Shown here one piece after another: positions 32,256 to 40,347 of a DNA stretch of 40,347 nt. Origin of the DNA: an uncultured Collinsella sp. (GTDB taxonomy: Bacteria; Actinomycetota; Coriobacteriia; Coriobacteriales; Coriobacteriaceae); the NCBI GenBank assembly GCA_958429225.1, contig CAUAJB010000010.1, positions 1 to 40,347 on the forward strand, read 5' to 3'. Position 1 is the first letter of the stretch. Every line of letters begins with the position of its first letter. The notes under the pieces are model-generated. The model worked only from the letters and a program-made list of their open reading frames with translations. It ran no database searches and was not told where the DNA came from. The position numbers were made by a program, and so were the translations under genes.

Positions 32256-33359
32256 ATGAAATTCACCGTCAGCCAGAGCTCGCTCACACAAGCCATCGGC
32301 GTCGTTATGAAGGGTGTCGCTTCGGCATCCACCCTTCCCATCCTGTCGGGCGTGCTCGTCAAGGCGCAAGACGGCATCTTGGAATTCCAGACCTCTAACT
32401 ACACCATCTCGATCCGTCATCGCATCGCGGCGCATGTCGAAGAAGAGGGCGAGATGGTTATCCCCTGTAAGATGCTCTCCAATATCACCAAGACCCTCCC
32501 CGATGCCCCGGTCACCTTTGAGCTGTCCGAGCGCCAGGTGCTGATTGGTTGCGAGAAGAGCTCGTTCCGCCTGAACACGCTCGATGCCAATGACTTCCCC
32601 GAGTTTCCGGCCTATGCCATCGAGAGCGCCGTGGAGCTGCCGACCGATATCTTGTCCGAGATGGTCAGCCGCGTGTGGCGCGTCACCTCAACCGACAAGG
32701 CCCGCCCCATCCTGGGTGGCGTGCACATGAAGGTCGAGAACAACACCGTGCGCCTGGTGGCGACCGATTCCTTCCGCCTGGCCGTGTGCGATACGCAGGT
32801 CGAGACCTCGACCCTCGAGGGCTCCTTTGAGCTCAACGTTCCGGCTGACGCCTTTAACGACGCGCTGAACATCATGGCCAGCCAGGCGACCATCATGATC
32901 GGGGCTACCGACACCCAGGTCGTCTTTGAGGCCGGCAACACCACCTACGTGTCGCGCCGCATCGAGGGCGTGTACCCCAACTACAAGCAGCTCATCCCAG
33001 ATTCGTGCGTGACGAGCGTCAAGATCGACGTCGCCGCCTTTAACGCCGCCCTCAAGCGCGTGGCCGTTATCGCGAGTGCCAACCCCGCCGTCAAGTTCGA
33101 GATCGATGTCGAGAACGGGCAGATGGGCCTGTCCTCCATTTCCAATGACCAGGACCTTGCACAGGAGACGATCGATGTCGAGGCCGAGGGCGAGTCGGGC
33201 ACCATCGCTTTCAACTACCACTACATCTTCGGCTGCCTCAATGCCCTGTCCAAGGAGAAGGAGATCACGCTGGAGCTCAAGAGCTACTCGCAGGCGGGCA
33301 TCTTCAAGTCCTACGACAAGATCAACTACCTGTACCTGGTCATGCCGGTCCGCATCTAG
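32256..33359 (+). CDS. dnaN: DNA polymerase III beta subunit (sliding clamp)
   Basis: Ring-shaped clamp that tethers DNA polymerase III and other enzymes to DNA; 367 residues in three similar domains. Recognisable are the start KFTVSQSSLTQAIGVVMKG, the central RPILGGVHMKVENNTVRLVATDSFRLA segment in parts, the FEAGNTTYVSRRIEGVYPNYKQLIP turn in parts, and the conserved C-terminus YLVMPVRI. AGAAAGG lies nine bases before the ATG. It follows the origin spacer and precedes recF by 9 nt. Confidence 0.97.
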   Translation: MKFTVSQSSLTQAIGVVMKGVASASTLPILSGVLVKAQDGILEFQTSNYTISIRHRIAAHVEEEGEMVIPCKMLSNITKTLPDAPVTFELSERQVLIGCEKSSFRLNTLDANDFPEFPAYAIESAVELPTDILSEMVSRVWRVTSTDKARPILGGVHMKVENNTVRLVATDSFRLAVCDTQVETSTLEGSFELNVPADAFNDALNIMASQATIMIGATDTQVVFEAGNTTYVSRRIEGVYPNYKQLIPDSCVTSVKIDVAAFNAALKRVAVIASANPAVKFEIDVENGQMGLSSISNDQDLAQETIDVEAEGESGTIAFNYHYIFGCLNALSKEKEITLELKSYSQAGIFKSYDKINYLYLVMPVRI

Positions 33360-33368
33360 CGCGGCGCC

Positions 33369-34475
33369 ATGACCATATTCGCCCGCGATCTTTCCGTCGC
33401 GCACTACCGCAGCTTCGATAGCTATCGCCTTGCCCTGGATGAGGGCGTGACGATACTTGCGGGACCCAACGCGGCGGGAAAGACCAATCTCATAGAGGCA
33501 CTGCAGCTGCTGACGAGCGGCGCCTCGTTTAGGCATCCGACCGCAGCCGAGCTTGTCCATGACGGCGTGGGCTCGTGCAAGGTCGAGCTGAGGCTCGAGG
33601 GCGACGGCCGCGTGCTCGATATGGGATTGAGCGCGGAGGACGGTAAGCGCTCGTTTAGCCGCAACGGCAAGAGATGCTCTGCCGCCGGTGTGCGCGGGGT
33701 CCTGCCGAGTGTGCTGTTTTGCCCCGACCATCTGGACATGGTTAAGCGAGGCGCCAGTGTGCGCCGCGCCGCCCTCGATGACTTTGGCATGCAACTGAGC
33801 GCACGCTATGCCGATCTTGCGAGCACCTATGGGCGCTGCGTGACCCAGCGTAACGCCCTGCTCAAGGAGACCTGGTGCTGCCGCGAGATGCTCGGCGCAT
33901 GGAACGATTCGATTGCCCGCGCGGGCTCGGCCCTGCTCGTGCACCGGTTGGCCCTACTCGACCGGCTGGCGGGCCATGTGCACACTGCCTACGGGCAAGT
34001 GGCGTCCGGCGAGGCTGCCAGCGTGACCTATACGTCCACGCTGGGGGATTTGCCCCAGGTCGAGGATCGCGAAGAGCTGAAGGGCTGGGCGTACGAGCGC
34101 ATGCTGGCTGCCCTTGATGAGCACGCCGACGAGGAAATTCGCCGCGGCGTGACGTTGGTGGGACCGCATCGCGATGAGATTGAGTTTACCGTGGCGGGTC
34201 GCTCCGCCCGTTCGTTTGCCAGCCAAGGTCAGCAGCGAACGTTGGTGCTGGCCTGGAAGGTGGCGGAGGTAGCCGTGGCTCGCGATGTCCTGGGCACCGC
34301 CCCACTGCTGCTTTTGGATGACGTGATGAGCGAACTCGACGGCGAGCGCCGCGGTGCTTTCCTGCGGCTGATCGGCGATGATATCCAGACGGTCATAACC
34401 ACGACCAACCTGGGGTATTTTACCGATGACCTGCTTGATCGAGCCAAGGTGGTGAGCATGGGTGAGACGTGCTAA
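33369..34475 (+). CDS. recF: DNA replication and repair protein RecF
   Basis: SMC-like ATPase that helps load RecA at gaps through RecOR. Walker A is GPNAAGKTNLIEAL (about 32-45), the ABC-like signature is in FASQGQQRTLVLAWK, and Walker B is LLLLDDVMSELD. 368 residues, usual length. There is no clear ribosome-binding site before the ATG, so translation probably depends on coupling to dnaN, nine bases upstream. It overlaps the next gene by 14 nt. Confidence 0.95.
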   Translation: MTIFARDLSVAHYRSFDSYRLALDEGVTILAGPNAAGKTNLIEALQLLTSGASFRHPTAAELVHDGVGSCKVELRLEGDGRVLDMGLSAEDGKRSFSRNGKRCSAAGVRGVLPSVLFCPDHLDMVKRGASVRRAALDDFGMQLSARYADLASTYGRCVTQRNALLKETWCCREMLGAWNDSIARAGSALLVHRLALLDRLAGHVHTAYGQVASGEAASVTYTSTLGDLPQVEDREELKGWAYERMLAALDEHADEEIRRGVTLVGPHRDEIEFTVAGRSARSFASQGQQRTLVLAWKVAEVAVARDVLGTAPLLLLDDVMSELDGERRGAFLRLIGDDIQTVITTTNLGYFTDDLLDRAKVVSMGETC

Positions 34476-35025
34476 TTACGAGCGCGAGAGCGAAACGGTC
34501 GCCTTCAGTGGGTTTTTGAACGCAGAGCGCCAGCGCATCCTGGCGGCCGCGACACCTGAGCGCCGCGCGCAGATGGAGGCTGCAGAGGAATCGCGTGCGG
34601 TCTATCGCGCCTGGAATGCGGTGTGCTCGGGCACGCGCGAGGGGCGGCATGTGACGGGCCTGCGCTACCTGCCCGAGTCCAACGAACTGCTGGTGTACCT
34701 CGATTCGCCCTCATGGACGCAGGAAATGACGCTGTTGCGCGAGATCATCCGCGCGCGCATGGAGCGCGCCGGTGCGCATGTGGACGGCTTGGTGTTCAAA
34801 ACCACCGCGCCCGGTCACACGCCGCCCGCCGCCAAGGAGCGCCTACGCCCGGCGACGATCGAGCGCCCGCCGGCTCCGCACGCCGACCTCAGCGAGGCCG
34901 AGCGCACCGAGATTGAGCGCCAAGTGGCCCCCATCGAAGACCAAAAACTGCGCGAGGCCCTCGAGAACGCCATGAGAGCCAGTGCCGAGTGGGCCAAGGG
35001 CGCGCAAAGCAAAAAAGAGCCTTAA
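34462..35025 (+). CDS. DUF721 protein, DciA-like helicase-loading factor
   Basis: A 187-residue protein. Its core (about residues 42-105) has the DUF721/DciA pattern: a Trp in AVYRAWNAVC, then LRYLPESNELLVYLDSPSWTQEMTLLREII, in parts, close to the family's VxVxSxxWxxEL(xx)L. DciA is the ancestral loader of replicative helicase DnaB in bacteria that lack DnaC/DnaI, so its place between recF and gyrB fits. The C-terminal third is charged and Pro/Ala-rich and likely disordered. It starts at GTG overlapping the recF end by 14 nt. A strong terminator follows, closing the dnaN-recF-DUF721 part. Confidence 0.82.
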   Translation: MRRANYERESETVAFSGFLNAERQRILAAATPERRAQMEAAEESRAVYRAWNAVCSGTREGRHVTGLRYLPESNELLVYLDSPSWTQEMTLLREIIRARMERAGAHVDGLVFKTTAPGHTPPAAKERLRPATIERPPAPHADLSEAERTEIERQVAPIEDQKLREALENAMRASAEWAKGAQSKKEP

Positions 35026-35052
35026 ATCGCATCTGGTGGCCTTGTAGAGCCA

Positions 35053-35081
35053 AATACCCTCGTGCCCGAGGGTATTTTTTT
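35053..35081 (+). terminator. Rho-independent terminator before gyrB
   Basis: A perfect stem AATACCCTCG/CGAGGGTATT with a 4-nt loop runs into a T-run (35075-35081). It separates recF-DUF721 from gyrBA, so gyrB must have its own promoter in the 50 bp that follow or read-through must occur. Confidence 0.88.
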
Positions 35082-35130
35082 ACGATAAACTAGTAAGGCT
35101 GTACACATTTTCTTGACTGAAGGAGGACGT

Positions 35131-37161
35131 GTGGCAAACGAAAACGATTACGATGGCGGCGAGATTAAGATTCTCGAAGGTCTCGAGGCCGTTCGTAAGC
35201 GCCCGGGCATGTATATCGGCTCGACGAGCGCCAGCGGTCTGCATCACCTGGTGTGGGAGATCGTTGACAACTCCGTCGACGAGGCCATGGCCGGTTTCTG
35301 CACCGAGATCCAGGTGACGGTCCACGCCGACAACTCCATCACGGTCGTCGACAACGGGCGCGGCATCCCCGTCGACGAGCACCCTGTTAAAAAGATCCCG
35401 ACGCTCGAGGTCGTCATGACGATCTTGCACGCCGGCGGTAAGTTCGATAACTCGGCCTATAAGGTCTCAGGCGGTCTGCACGGCGTGGGCATCTCCGTCG
35501 TCAACGCACTGTCCAAGCGCGTGGTCGTTCAGGTTCGTCGCGATGGCAACACCTACGAGATGGAGTTCTCGCGCGGCAAGACCGTCAAGAAGATGGAGGT
35601 CGTGGGCGCCTCGGATTCGACAGGCACCACCGTCACCTTCTGGCCCGACGATGAGATCTTCGAGACCTGCATCTACGATTTCGATACACTGCACAACCGT
35701 CTGCAGGAGACGGCGTTCCTCAATAAGAACCTCAAGATCGTGCTGACCGACGAGCGCGAGGCGACTCCCCACGTGGAGGAGTTTTGCTACGAGGGCGGCA
35801 TCATCGACTTCGTCAAGTTCCTCAACGAGGGCAAGGACGTCCCCGAGGCCTTTAAGGAGCCTATCTACATCGAGGGCAAATCGGACCCGGACGCACCTGT
35901 GGCCAAGATGGGCGAGGTCGAGGTTTCCCTGCAGTGGAATAGCGGCTACGGCGAGAACGTCATGTCGTTTGCCAACGACATCTACACTCCCGAGGGCGGC
36001 ATGCACCTTGAGGGCTTCCGCACCGCGCTCACCCGCGTGATCAACGACTATGCGCGCAAGCAGAACCTGCTCAAGGAAAAAGACGCCAATCTGACCGGCG
36101 ACGATGTGCGCGAGGGCCTTTCGGCCGTTATCTCGGTCAAGCTGCCCGATCCGCAGTTTGAGGGCCAGACCAAGGCCAAGCTCGGCAGCTCCTATATGCG
36201 CGCGCTGACGCTCAAGATCGTGACCGACGGCCTTGCCGATTACCTCGAGGAGCACCCCAAGCCCGCTCGCGAGATCGTCAAGAAGGCGCAGCAGGCATGT
36301 AAGGCCCGCAACGCCGCCCGCAAGGCGCGCGAGGCGACCCGCCGCAAGAGCCTGCTCGAGACGGCGTCGCTGCCCGGCAAGCTCGCCGACTGCTCGGTGC
36401 GCGATGCCGAGCTGACCGAGCTCTTTATCGTAGAGGGCGACTCGGCAGGCGGTTCGGCCAAGGACGGCCGCCGCCGAGACATCCAGGCGATTCTGCCCCT
36501 GCGCGGCAAGATTCTGAACGTCGAGCGCGTAGGCGACCACCGCGCGTTCTCGAGCGACACCATCCAATCCCTGATCACCGCGATCGGCTGCGGCGTCACG
36601 ACGAGCGCCGGCGACGGCGGCGACTTCGATATCAGCAAGGCGCGCTACCACAAGATCATCATCATGACCGATGCAGACGTCGACGGCGCGCATATCCGCA
36701 TCCTGCTGCTGACGTTCTTCTACAAGTACATGCGCCCGCTGATCGATGCCGGCTATGTCTATGTTGCCTGCCCGCCCATCTTTGGCATTAAGGTGCGCAA
36801 CAAGATCCACTACGTGTATCCCAACGGCCGCCAGCCCGAAGACGAGATTTTGCGGGACACCATTCAGAGCCTGGGCCTGAACCCCGACGACAACGACGAG
36901 GACGGCAAGGCCAAGGACGGCAAGATTACCAAGAAGCGCAAGGGCTATACCGTCCAGCGCTACAAGGGCCTGGGCGAGATGGACCCCAAGCAGCTTGCCT
37001 CGACGACGATGGACCCCAAGACCCGTATCCTGCAGCGCGTGTCGATCGAGGACGCCGTGGTGGCGGACCGCGCCGTGCGCGAACTGATGGGTTCCGAGGT
37101 CGGTTATCGCCGCGAGTACATTGAGAAGCATGCACATGACGCACGATTCTTAGACGCCTAA
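35131..37161 (+). CDS. gyrB: DNA gyrase subunit B
   Basis: ATPase subunit of gyrase, which adds negative supercoils with GyrA; 676 residues. The GHKL ATP site shows EIVDNSVDEAMAG, DNGRGIPVD and GGLHGVGISVVNAL. The TOPRIM domain has EGDSAGGSAKDGRRR and, later, the metal-binding DADVDG. The C-terminus has GLGEMDPKQL. The start is the GTG at 35131, four bases after AAGGAGG; the frame extends six codons further. It lies alone between a terminator and a 155-bp structured spacer before gyrA. Confidence 0.97.
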   Translation: MANENDYDGGEIKILEGLEAVRKRPGMYIGSTSASGLHHLVWEIVDNSVDEAMAGFCTEIQVTVHADNSITVVDNGRGIPVDEHPVKKIPTLEVVMTILHAGGKFDNSAYKVSGGLHGVGISVVNALSKRVVVQVRRDGNTYEMEFSRGKTVKKMEVVGASDSTGTTVTFWPDDEIFETCIYDFDTLHNRLQETAFLNKNLKIVLTDEREATPHVEEFCYEGGIIDFVKFLNEGKDVPEAFKEPIYIEGKSDPDAPVAKMGEVEVSLQWNSGYGENVMSFANDIYTPEGGMHLEGFRTALTRVINDYARKQNLLKEKDANLTGDDVREGLSAVISVKLPDPQFEGQTKAKLGSSYMRALTLKIVTDGLADYLEEHPKPAREIVKKAQQACKARNAARKAREATRRKSLLETASLPGKLADCSVRDAELTELFIVEGDSAGGSAKDGRRRDIQAILPLRGKILNVERVGDHRAFSSDTIQSLITAIGCGVTTSAGDGGDFDISKARYHKIIIMTDADVDGAHIRILLLTFFYKYMRPLIDAGYVYVACPPIFGIKVRNKIHYVYPNGRQPEDEILRDTIQSLGLNPDDNDEDGKAKDGKITKKRKGYTVQRYKGLGEMDPKQLASTTMDPKTRILQRVSIEDAVVADRAVRELMGSEVGYRREYIEKHAHDARFLDA

Positions 37162-37167
37162 TCCCTG

Positions 37168-37268
37168 CGGCTTTCCCAGCCACCGCACCTTCGCCCTCAA
37201 TCGTCGGTCGCGTACCCAAGTACGCTTCCCTCCTCTTTCGGGCGAATCTGCGGCACCTGGAAAAGCCG
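37168..37268 (+). other. Multi-stem hairpin in the gyrB-gyrA spacer
   Basis: Nested complementary segments give one long stem: CGGCTTTCC (37168-37176) with GGAAAAGCCG (37259-37268, one bulge), CCGCA (37183-37187) with TGCGG (37249-37253), TTCGCCC (37190-37196) with GGGCGAA (37240-37246), and an apical GCGTAC-CCAA-GTACGC (37210-37225). No T-run follows, so it is not an ordinary terminator. Confidence 0.6.
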
Positions 37269-37316
37269 TCTCCGTGGTTGGGAACTAATGGACCACGCAA
37301 ACCATGAGGAGGTAAC

Positions 37317-40058
37317 GTGGCAGACGATATCAACAACAACGAGGGTATGGACGAGGCCGGCGACGCCGGTATGCCCGATGATCTGAAGCGCCTGCTCGCC
37401 CGCGCTGAGCAGGGCGAGGACGGCGATCCGGATTCCTATAACCCCGACGCCGAGGATGAAGAGGATGAAGATGACGACGCCGAGCTCGAGGAGAGCTTCG
37501 GTGCGGTCGATCGCGGCGCCTCGGCCGGCGAGGACATCAACGGCGGTCAGCTCCAGATTTCGGAGTTCGGCCGCGAGATGAAGCAGTCGTTCATCGAGTA
37601 CTCGATGTCGGTCATCACGGCGCGCGCCCTGCCGGACGTGCGCGACGGCCTCAAGCCGGTGCACCGCCGCATCCTGTACGCCATGAACGAGAGCGGCATC
37701 TACCCCAACCGCCCGCATAAGAAGTCGGCCTGGACGGTCGGCGAAGTTATCGGCAAGTACCATCCGCACGGTGACTCCGCGGTCTACGAGGCCATGGTTC
37801 GTCTGGCGCAGTGGTTCTCCATGCGCACGCCGCTCATCGATGGCCACGGTAACTTCGGTAACATCGATGGCGACGGCGCGGCGGCTATGCGTTATACCGA
37901 GAGCCGCCTGGCAAAGCCCGCCATGGAGTTGCTGCGCGACCTGCAAAAGGATACCGTCGACTGGCAGCCCAACTACGACGAGTCGCTCGCCGAGCCCGTG
38001 GCGCTGCCCGCGCGCTTCCCCAACCTGCTGGTCAACGGCAGCCAGGGCATCGCCGTCGGCATGGCCACCAATATCGCCCCGCATAACCTCACCGAGGCGA
38101 TCGAGGCCACCTGCTACCTGATCGATAATCCCGATGCCACCGTCGACGAGCTTATGCAGATCATGCCCGGTCCGGACTTCCCCACCGGCGCCATCATCAT
38201 GGGTAGCGCCGGCATTAGGCAGAGCTACGAGACCGGTCGCGGCTCCATTACCGTGCGCGCCAAGGCCCACGTGGAATCCACCAAGACCGGCCGCAGCCGC
38301 CTGGTCTTTACCGAGATCCCTTACATGGTCAACAAGGGCACCCTGCAGGAGAAGATCGCCCAGCTCGTAAACGACAAGCGCATCGAGGGCATCTCGGACA
38401 TGCGCGACGAGTCCAACCAGAAGGGTATCCGTCTGGTCATCGAGCTCAAGAAGGGCGTCATTCCGCAGGTCGTGCTCAACAACCTGTATAAGTACACCTC
38501 GCTGCAGACGACCTTTGGCGCCAACAACCTGGCGCTTGTCAACGGCGTTCCCAAATGCCTGAGCCTGCGCGAGATGCTGCAGCACTACATCGACCACCAG
38601 GTCGACGTCGTCACCCGCCGCACCCGCTTTGACCTTAAGAAGGCCCAGGCGCGCGCCCATATCCTCGAGGGTTACTTGATGGCTCTCGACCATATCGACG
38701 AGGTCATCAACATTATCCGCTCCTCGCAGACCGACTCCGAGGCGAGCAGCCGCCTGATCGAGCGCTTTGGCTTTACGCCCGAGCAGACCACGGCCATCCT
38801 CGAGATGAAGCTGCGTCGTCTGACCGGCTTGGAGCGCGACAAGATCCAAGAAGAGCTGGACGGCCTGCGCCGTGCCATCGCCTACTACGAGGACCTGCTG
38901 GCGCATGAGGAAAAGATCCTGGGCGTCATCAAGGAGGAGATGCGCGAGATCTCGAAGAAGTTCGGCGACAAACGCCGCACCGAGATCAGCCATGTCGAGA
39001 AGGATCTGGATGTCGAGGACCTCATCGCCGACGAGGATATGGTCGTGACCATCACCCACACCGGCTACGTTAAGCGTATCCCGGTGGCTGCCTACCGTGC
39101 CCAGAAGCGCGGCGGCAAGGGCGTGTCGGGCGTCAACCTCAAAGAGGATGACGTTATCGATGAGATGTTCATCGCGTCCACGCACGAGTACGTGCTGTTC
39201 TTCTCGAGCAAGGGCAAGGTCTATCGTCTGAAGGTGCACGAGCTGCCGGTGGGTACGCGCCAGGCGCGCGGTACCGCGATCGTCAACCTGCTGCCCTTCG
39301 AGGAGGGCGAGAAGATCGCGAGCGTCATCAGCTGCCGCGAGTTCCCGGCCGACGAGTACCTGATGTTTGCCACAAAGAGCGGCATGGTCAAGAAGACCGT
39401 GATGAGCGCATATGACCGCAGCCGTCGCGACGGCCTGATCGCTATCAACCTGCGTGACGACGACGCGCTGCTGAACGTGCGCCGCGTGCGCGAGGGCGAC
39501 AAGATTATCCTGGCCACCACCGCAGGCAAGGCGATCATGTTCTCCGAGGAGCAGGTGCGCGCCACCGGCCGCGATACCAGCGGCGTTCGCGGTATCGGTA
39601 TGAAGGACGGCGTGAGCGTTCTGGGCATGGAAGTCACTAACGGCAACGGTGATCTGTTCGTCATCACCGAGCGCGGCTACGGCAAGCGCACGCCGGTTGC
39701 GGACTACCCGGAGCAGAATCGCGGCGGCCAGGGCGTCTACACCATCCAAATGACCGAGCGTAAGGGTAACCTCGCGGCCATGAAGACAGTGGGCCCGCAG
39801 CACGAGCTGTTCATCGTGACGGAGGGCGCGACGGTCATTCGCGTCAAGACCGATGAGATCAGCCAGACCGGCCGCGCCACCCAGGGCGTCAAGATGATGA
39901 CCGTCGACGACAACGACCGCATCTGCGCCGTGGCCCGCATGACAGCCGCCAAAGAGAAGCCCGAGGGCGAAGGTACCGAGGCCGCAGCCGACACCGAAGA
40001 GGCCCCAGTCGACCTGGGCGACGGCAACGACATGTCAGAGGATCTCCTCGACGAGTAA
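37317..40058 (+). CDS. gyrA: DNA gyrase subunit A
   Basis: DNA-cutting subunit of gyrase; 913 residues. The catalytic core begins at about residue 84 (EFGREMKQSFIEYSMSVI), after a strongly acidic N-terminal extension of about 80 residues. The catalytic tyrosine is Tyr193 (AMRYTESRL). The quinolone region reads HPHGDSAVYEAMVRLAQ, with the sensitive Ser154. The GyrA-box QKRGGKG (596-602) needed for DNA wrapping is intact, followed by the beta-pinwheel C-terminal domain and an acidic tail. It starts at GTG after GAGGAGG. The acidic extension is unusual in length and composition. Confidence 0.97.
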   Translation: MADDINNNEGMDEAGDAGMPDDLKRLLARAEQGEDGDPDSYNPDAEDEEDEDDDAELEESFGAVDRGASAGEDINGGQLQISEFGREMKQSFIEYSMSVITARALPDVRDGLKPVHRRILYAMNESGIYPNRPHKKSAWTVGEVIGKYHPHGDSAVYEAMVRLAQWFSMRTPLIDGHGNFGNIDGDGAAAMRYTESRLAKPAMELLRDLQKDTVDWQPNYDESLAEPVALPARFPNLLVNGSQGIAVGMATNIAPHNLTEAIEATCYLIDNPDATVDELMQIMPGPDFPTGAIIMGSAGIRQSYETGRGSITVRAKAHVESTKTGRSRLVFTEIPYMVNKGTLQEKIAQLVNDKRIEGISDMRDESNQKGIRLVIELKKGVIPQVVLNNLYKYTSLQTTFGANNLALVNGVPKCLSLREMLQHYIDHQVDVVTRRTRFDLKKAQARAHILEGYLMALDHIDEVINIIRSSQTDSEASSRLIERFGFTPEQTTAILEMKLRRLTGLERDKIQEELDGLRRAIAYYEDLLAHEEKILGVIKEEMREISKKFGDKRRTEISHVEKDLDVEDLIADEDMVVTITHTGYVKRIPVAAYRAQKRGGKGVSGVNLKEDDVIDEMFIASTHEYVLFFSSKGKVYRLKVHELPVGTRQARGTAIVNLLPFEEGEKIASVISCREFPADEYLMFATKSGMVKKTVMSAYDRSRRDGLIAINLRDDDALLNVRRVREGDKIILATTAGKAIMFSEEQVRATGRDTSGVRGIGMKDGVSVLGMEVTNGNGDLFVITERGYGKRTPVADYPEQNRGGQGVYTIQMTERKGNLAAMKTVGPQHELFIVTEGATVIRVKTDEISQTGRATQGVKMMTVDDNDRICAVARMTAAKEKPEGEGTEAAADTEEAPVDLGDGNDMSEDLLDE

Positions 40059-40098
40059 GTAGTCCTCTCCGGTCAAAAACATCAGACCCCATATATCG

Positions 40099-40132
40099 GC
40101 GGTCGGCGCACCTGCGCGCCGACCGCTTTTTT
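40099..40132 (+). terminator. Rho-independent terminator after gyrA
   Basis: A perfect 11-bp stem GCGGTCGGCGC/GCGCCGACCGC with a 6-nt loop is followed by six T residues. Confidence 0.92.
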
Positions 40133-40150
40133 GAAAACCTAGGGATCCGC

Positions 40151-40288
40151 GTTCGCCCCGGCCGCCCGGCGGCATATGAAGTCGATCGCGAGTTCCGCAC
40201 GAGCCGGAGAGCACTTAATGTGCTCTCCGTGCGAGTCAGGACTGTCTGAGCAGGCGACTTCATATGCCGCCGGGCGGCCGGGGCGAAC
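40151..40288. repeat. 138-bp composite palindrome with perfect 34-bp arms
   Basis: 40151-40184 and 40255-40288 are exact reverse complements over 34 bp (arms begin GTTCGCCCCGG and end GAAGTCG). Inside lies a second hairpin: GGAGAGCAC (40206-40214) with GTGCTCTCC (40220-40228), extended by CGCAC (40196-40200) with GTGCG (40229-40233) across a one-sided 5-nt bulge. No open reading frame and no clear target-site duplication at the ends. It fills the 290-bp gene-free end of the window between the gyrA terminator and the last promoter. Confidence 0.9.
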
Positions 40289-40314
40289 CCCTCCAAAGAT
40301 TTTCAAAAAAGTTG

Positions 40315-40344
40315 TTGACGCGCGCGTAACGACTCGTCTAATAT
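40315..40344 (+). promoter_or_regulatory. Strong sigma-70 promoter facing out of the window
   Basis: TTGACG, 18 nt, TAATAT: five of six matches in each box, with an A6 tract (40305-40310) just upstream that could act as an UP-like element. It fires to the right, beyond the window. Strong promoters after gyrA often drive tRNA or rRNA genes, but the target is not visible. Confidence 0.75.
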
Positions 40345-40347
40345 ATC

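Noticed and set aside
37197..37230. Hairpin GCGTAC-CCAA-GTACGC alone as a gyrB terminator
   Set aside because: The stem is only 6 bp and is followed by TTCCCTCC, not by a T-run. It is better seen as the tip of the larger spacer structure.
37197..39803. Long open frame on the minus strand across gyrA (over 860 codons)
   Set aside because: It is the antisense shadow of gyrA. The protein is Leu/Val/Ala/His-rich without motifs, has no ribosome-binding site, and gyrA is certain.

Overview
This window looks like the replication-origin region of an actinobacterium of class Coriobacteriia, most like Collinsella or a close relative. The reasons are the GC-rich codon use, the gene order rpmH-rnpA-yidD-yidC-jag-rsmG-parA-parB running left from the origin and dnaA-dnaN-recF-DUF721-gyrB-gyrA running right, the actinobacterial style of several proteins, and a GHKL-ATPase/winged-helix gene placed between rpmH and dnaA. 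The genus is an inference from memory; no database was searched. I see no prophage, insertion sequence or CRISPR array.

Layout. 1-8.5 kb, all minus strand: tRNA-Lys, an M29 aminopeptidase, a two-TM protein abutting purC, an OmpR-type two-component system, a Tat-type lipoprotein with a TSCPD protein, and purB. 8.6-9.1 kb: tRNA-Gly(CCC) next to repeated fragments of its own 3' end. 9.3-12.8 kb (+): a large sortase-anchored adhesin with a thioester-type head and SpaA/Cna-B-like repeats. 12.8-16.2 kb (-): a small membrane protein and a membrane M28-like protein with a degenerate active site and a very long acidic insertion. 16.4-18.4 kb (+): two overlapping WYL regulators. 18.3-22.2 kb (-): a DEDDh-exonuclease/DinG-helicase fusion coupled to ddl. 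22.3-23.3 kb (+): rlmN.

23.5-28.6 kb (-) is the classic left side of the origin: a small membrane protein, parB, parA, three perfect parS sites, rsmG, jag, yidC, yidD, rnpA and rpmH. Gene direction switches at about 28.65 kb. To the right (+) are the GHKL ATPase gene, dnaA, dnaN, recF, a DciA-like gene, gyrB and gyrA. Three copies of an identical 14-mer (AGTTTTCAACAGGT), two left of the GHKL gene and one in the dnaA-dnaN spacer, together with an AT-rich tract just before dnaN, suggest a bipartite oriC whose DnaA boxes differ from the usual TTATCCACA. DnaA itself has unusual residues in its DNA-recognition helix.

The most striking unexplained DNA is a 138-bp composite palindrome after gyrA with perfect 34-bp arms and an inner hairpin, just ahead of a strong promoter that fires out of the window. 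A second, multi-stem hairpin fills the gyrB-gyrA spacer. Other candidates for a second look are the tRNA-Gly tail repeats, the degenerate M28 protein, outlying parS-like sites, and a 12-bp palindrome that occurs twice on the origin's left flank.
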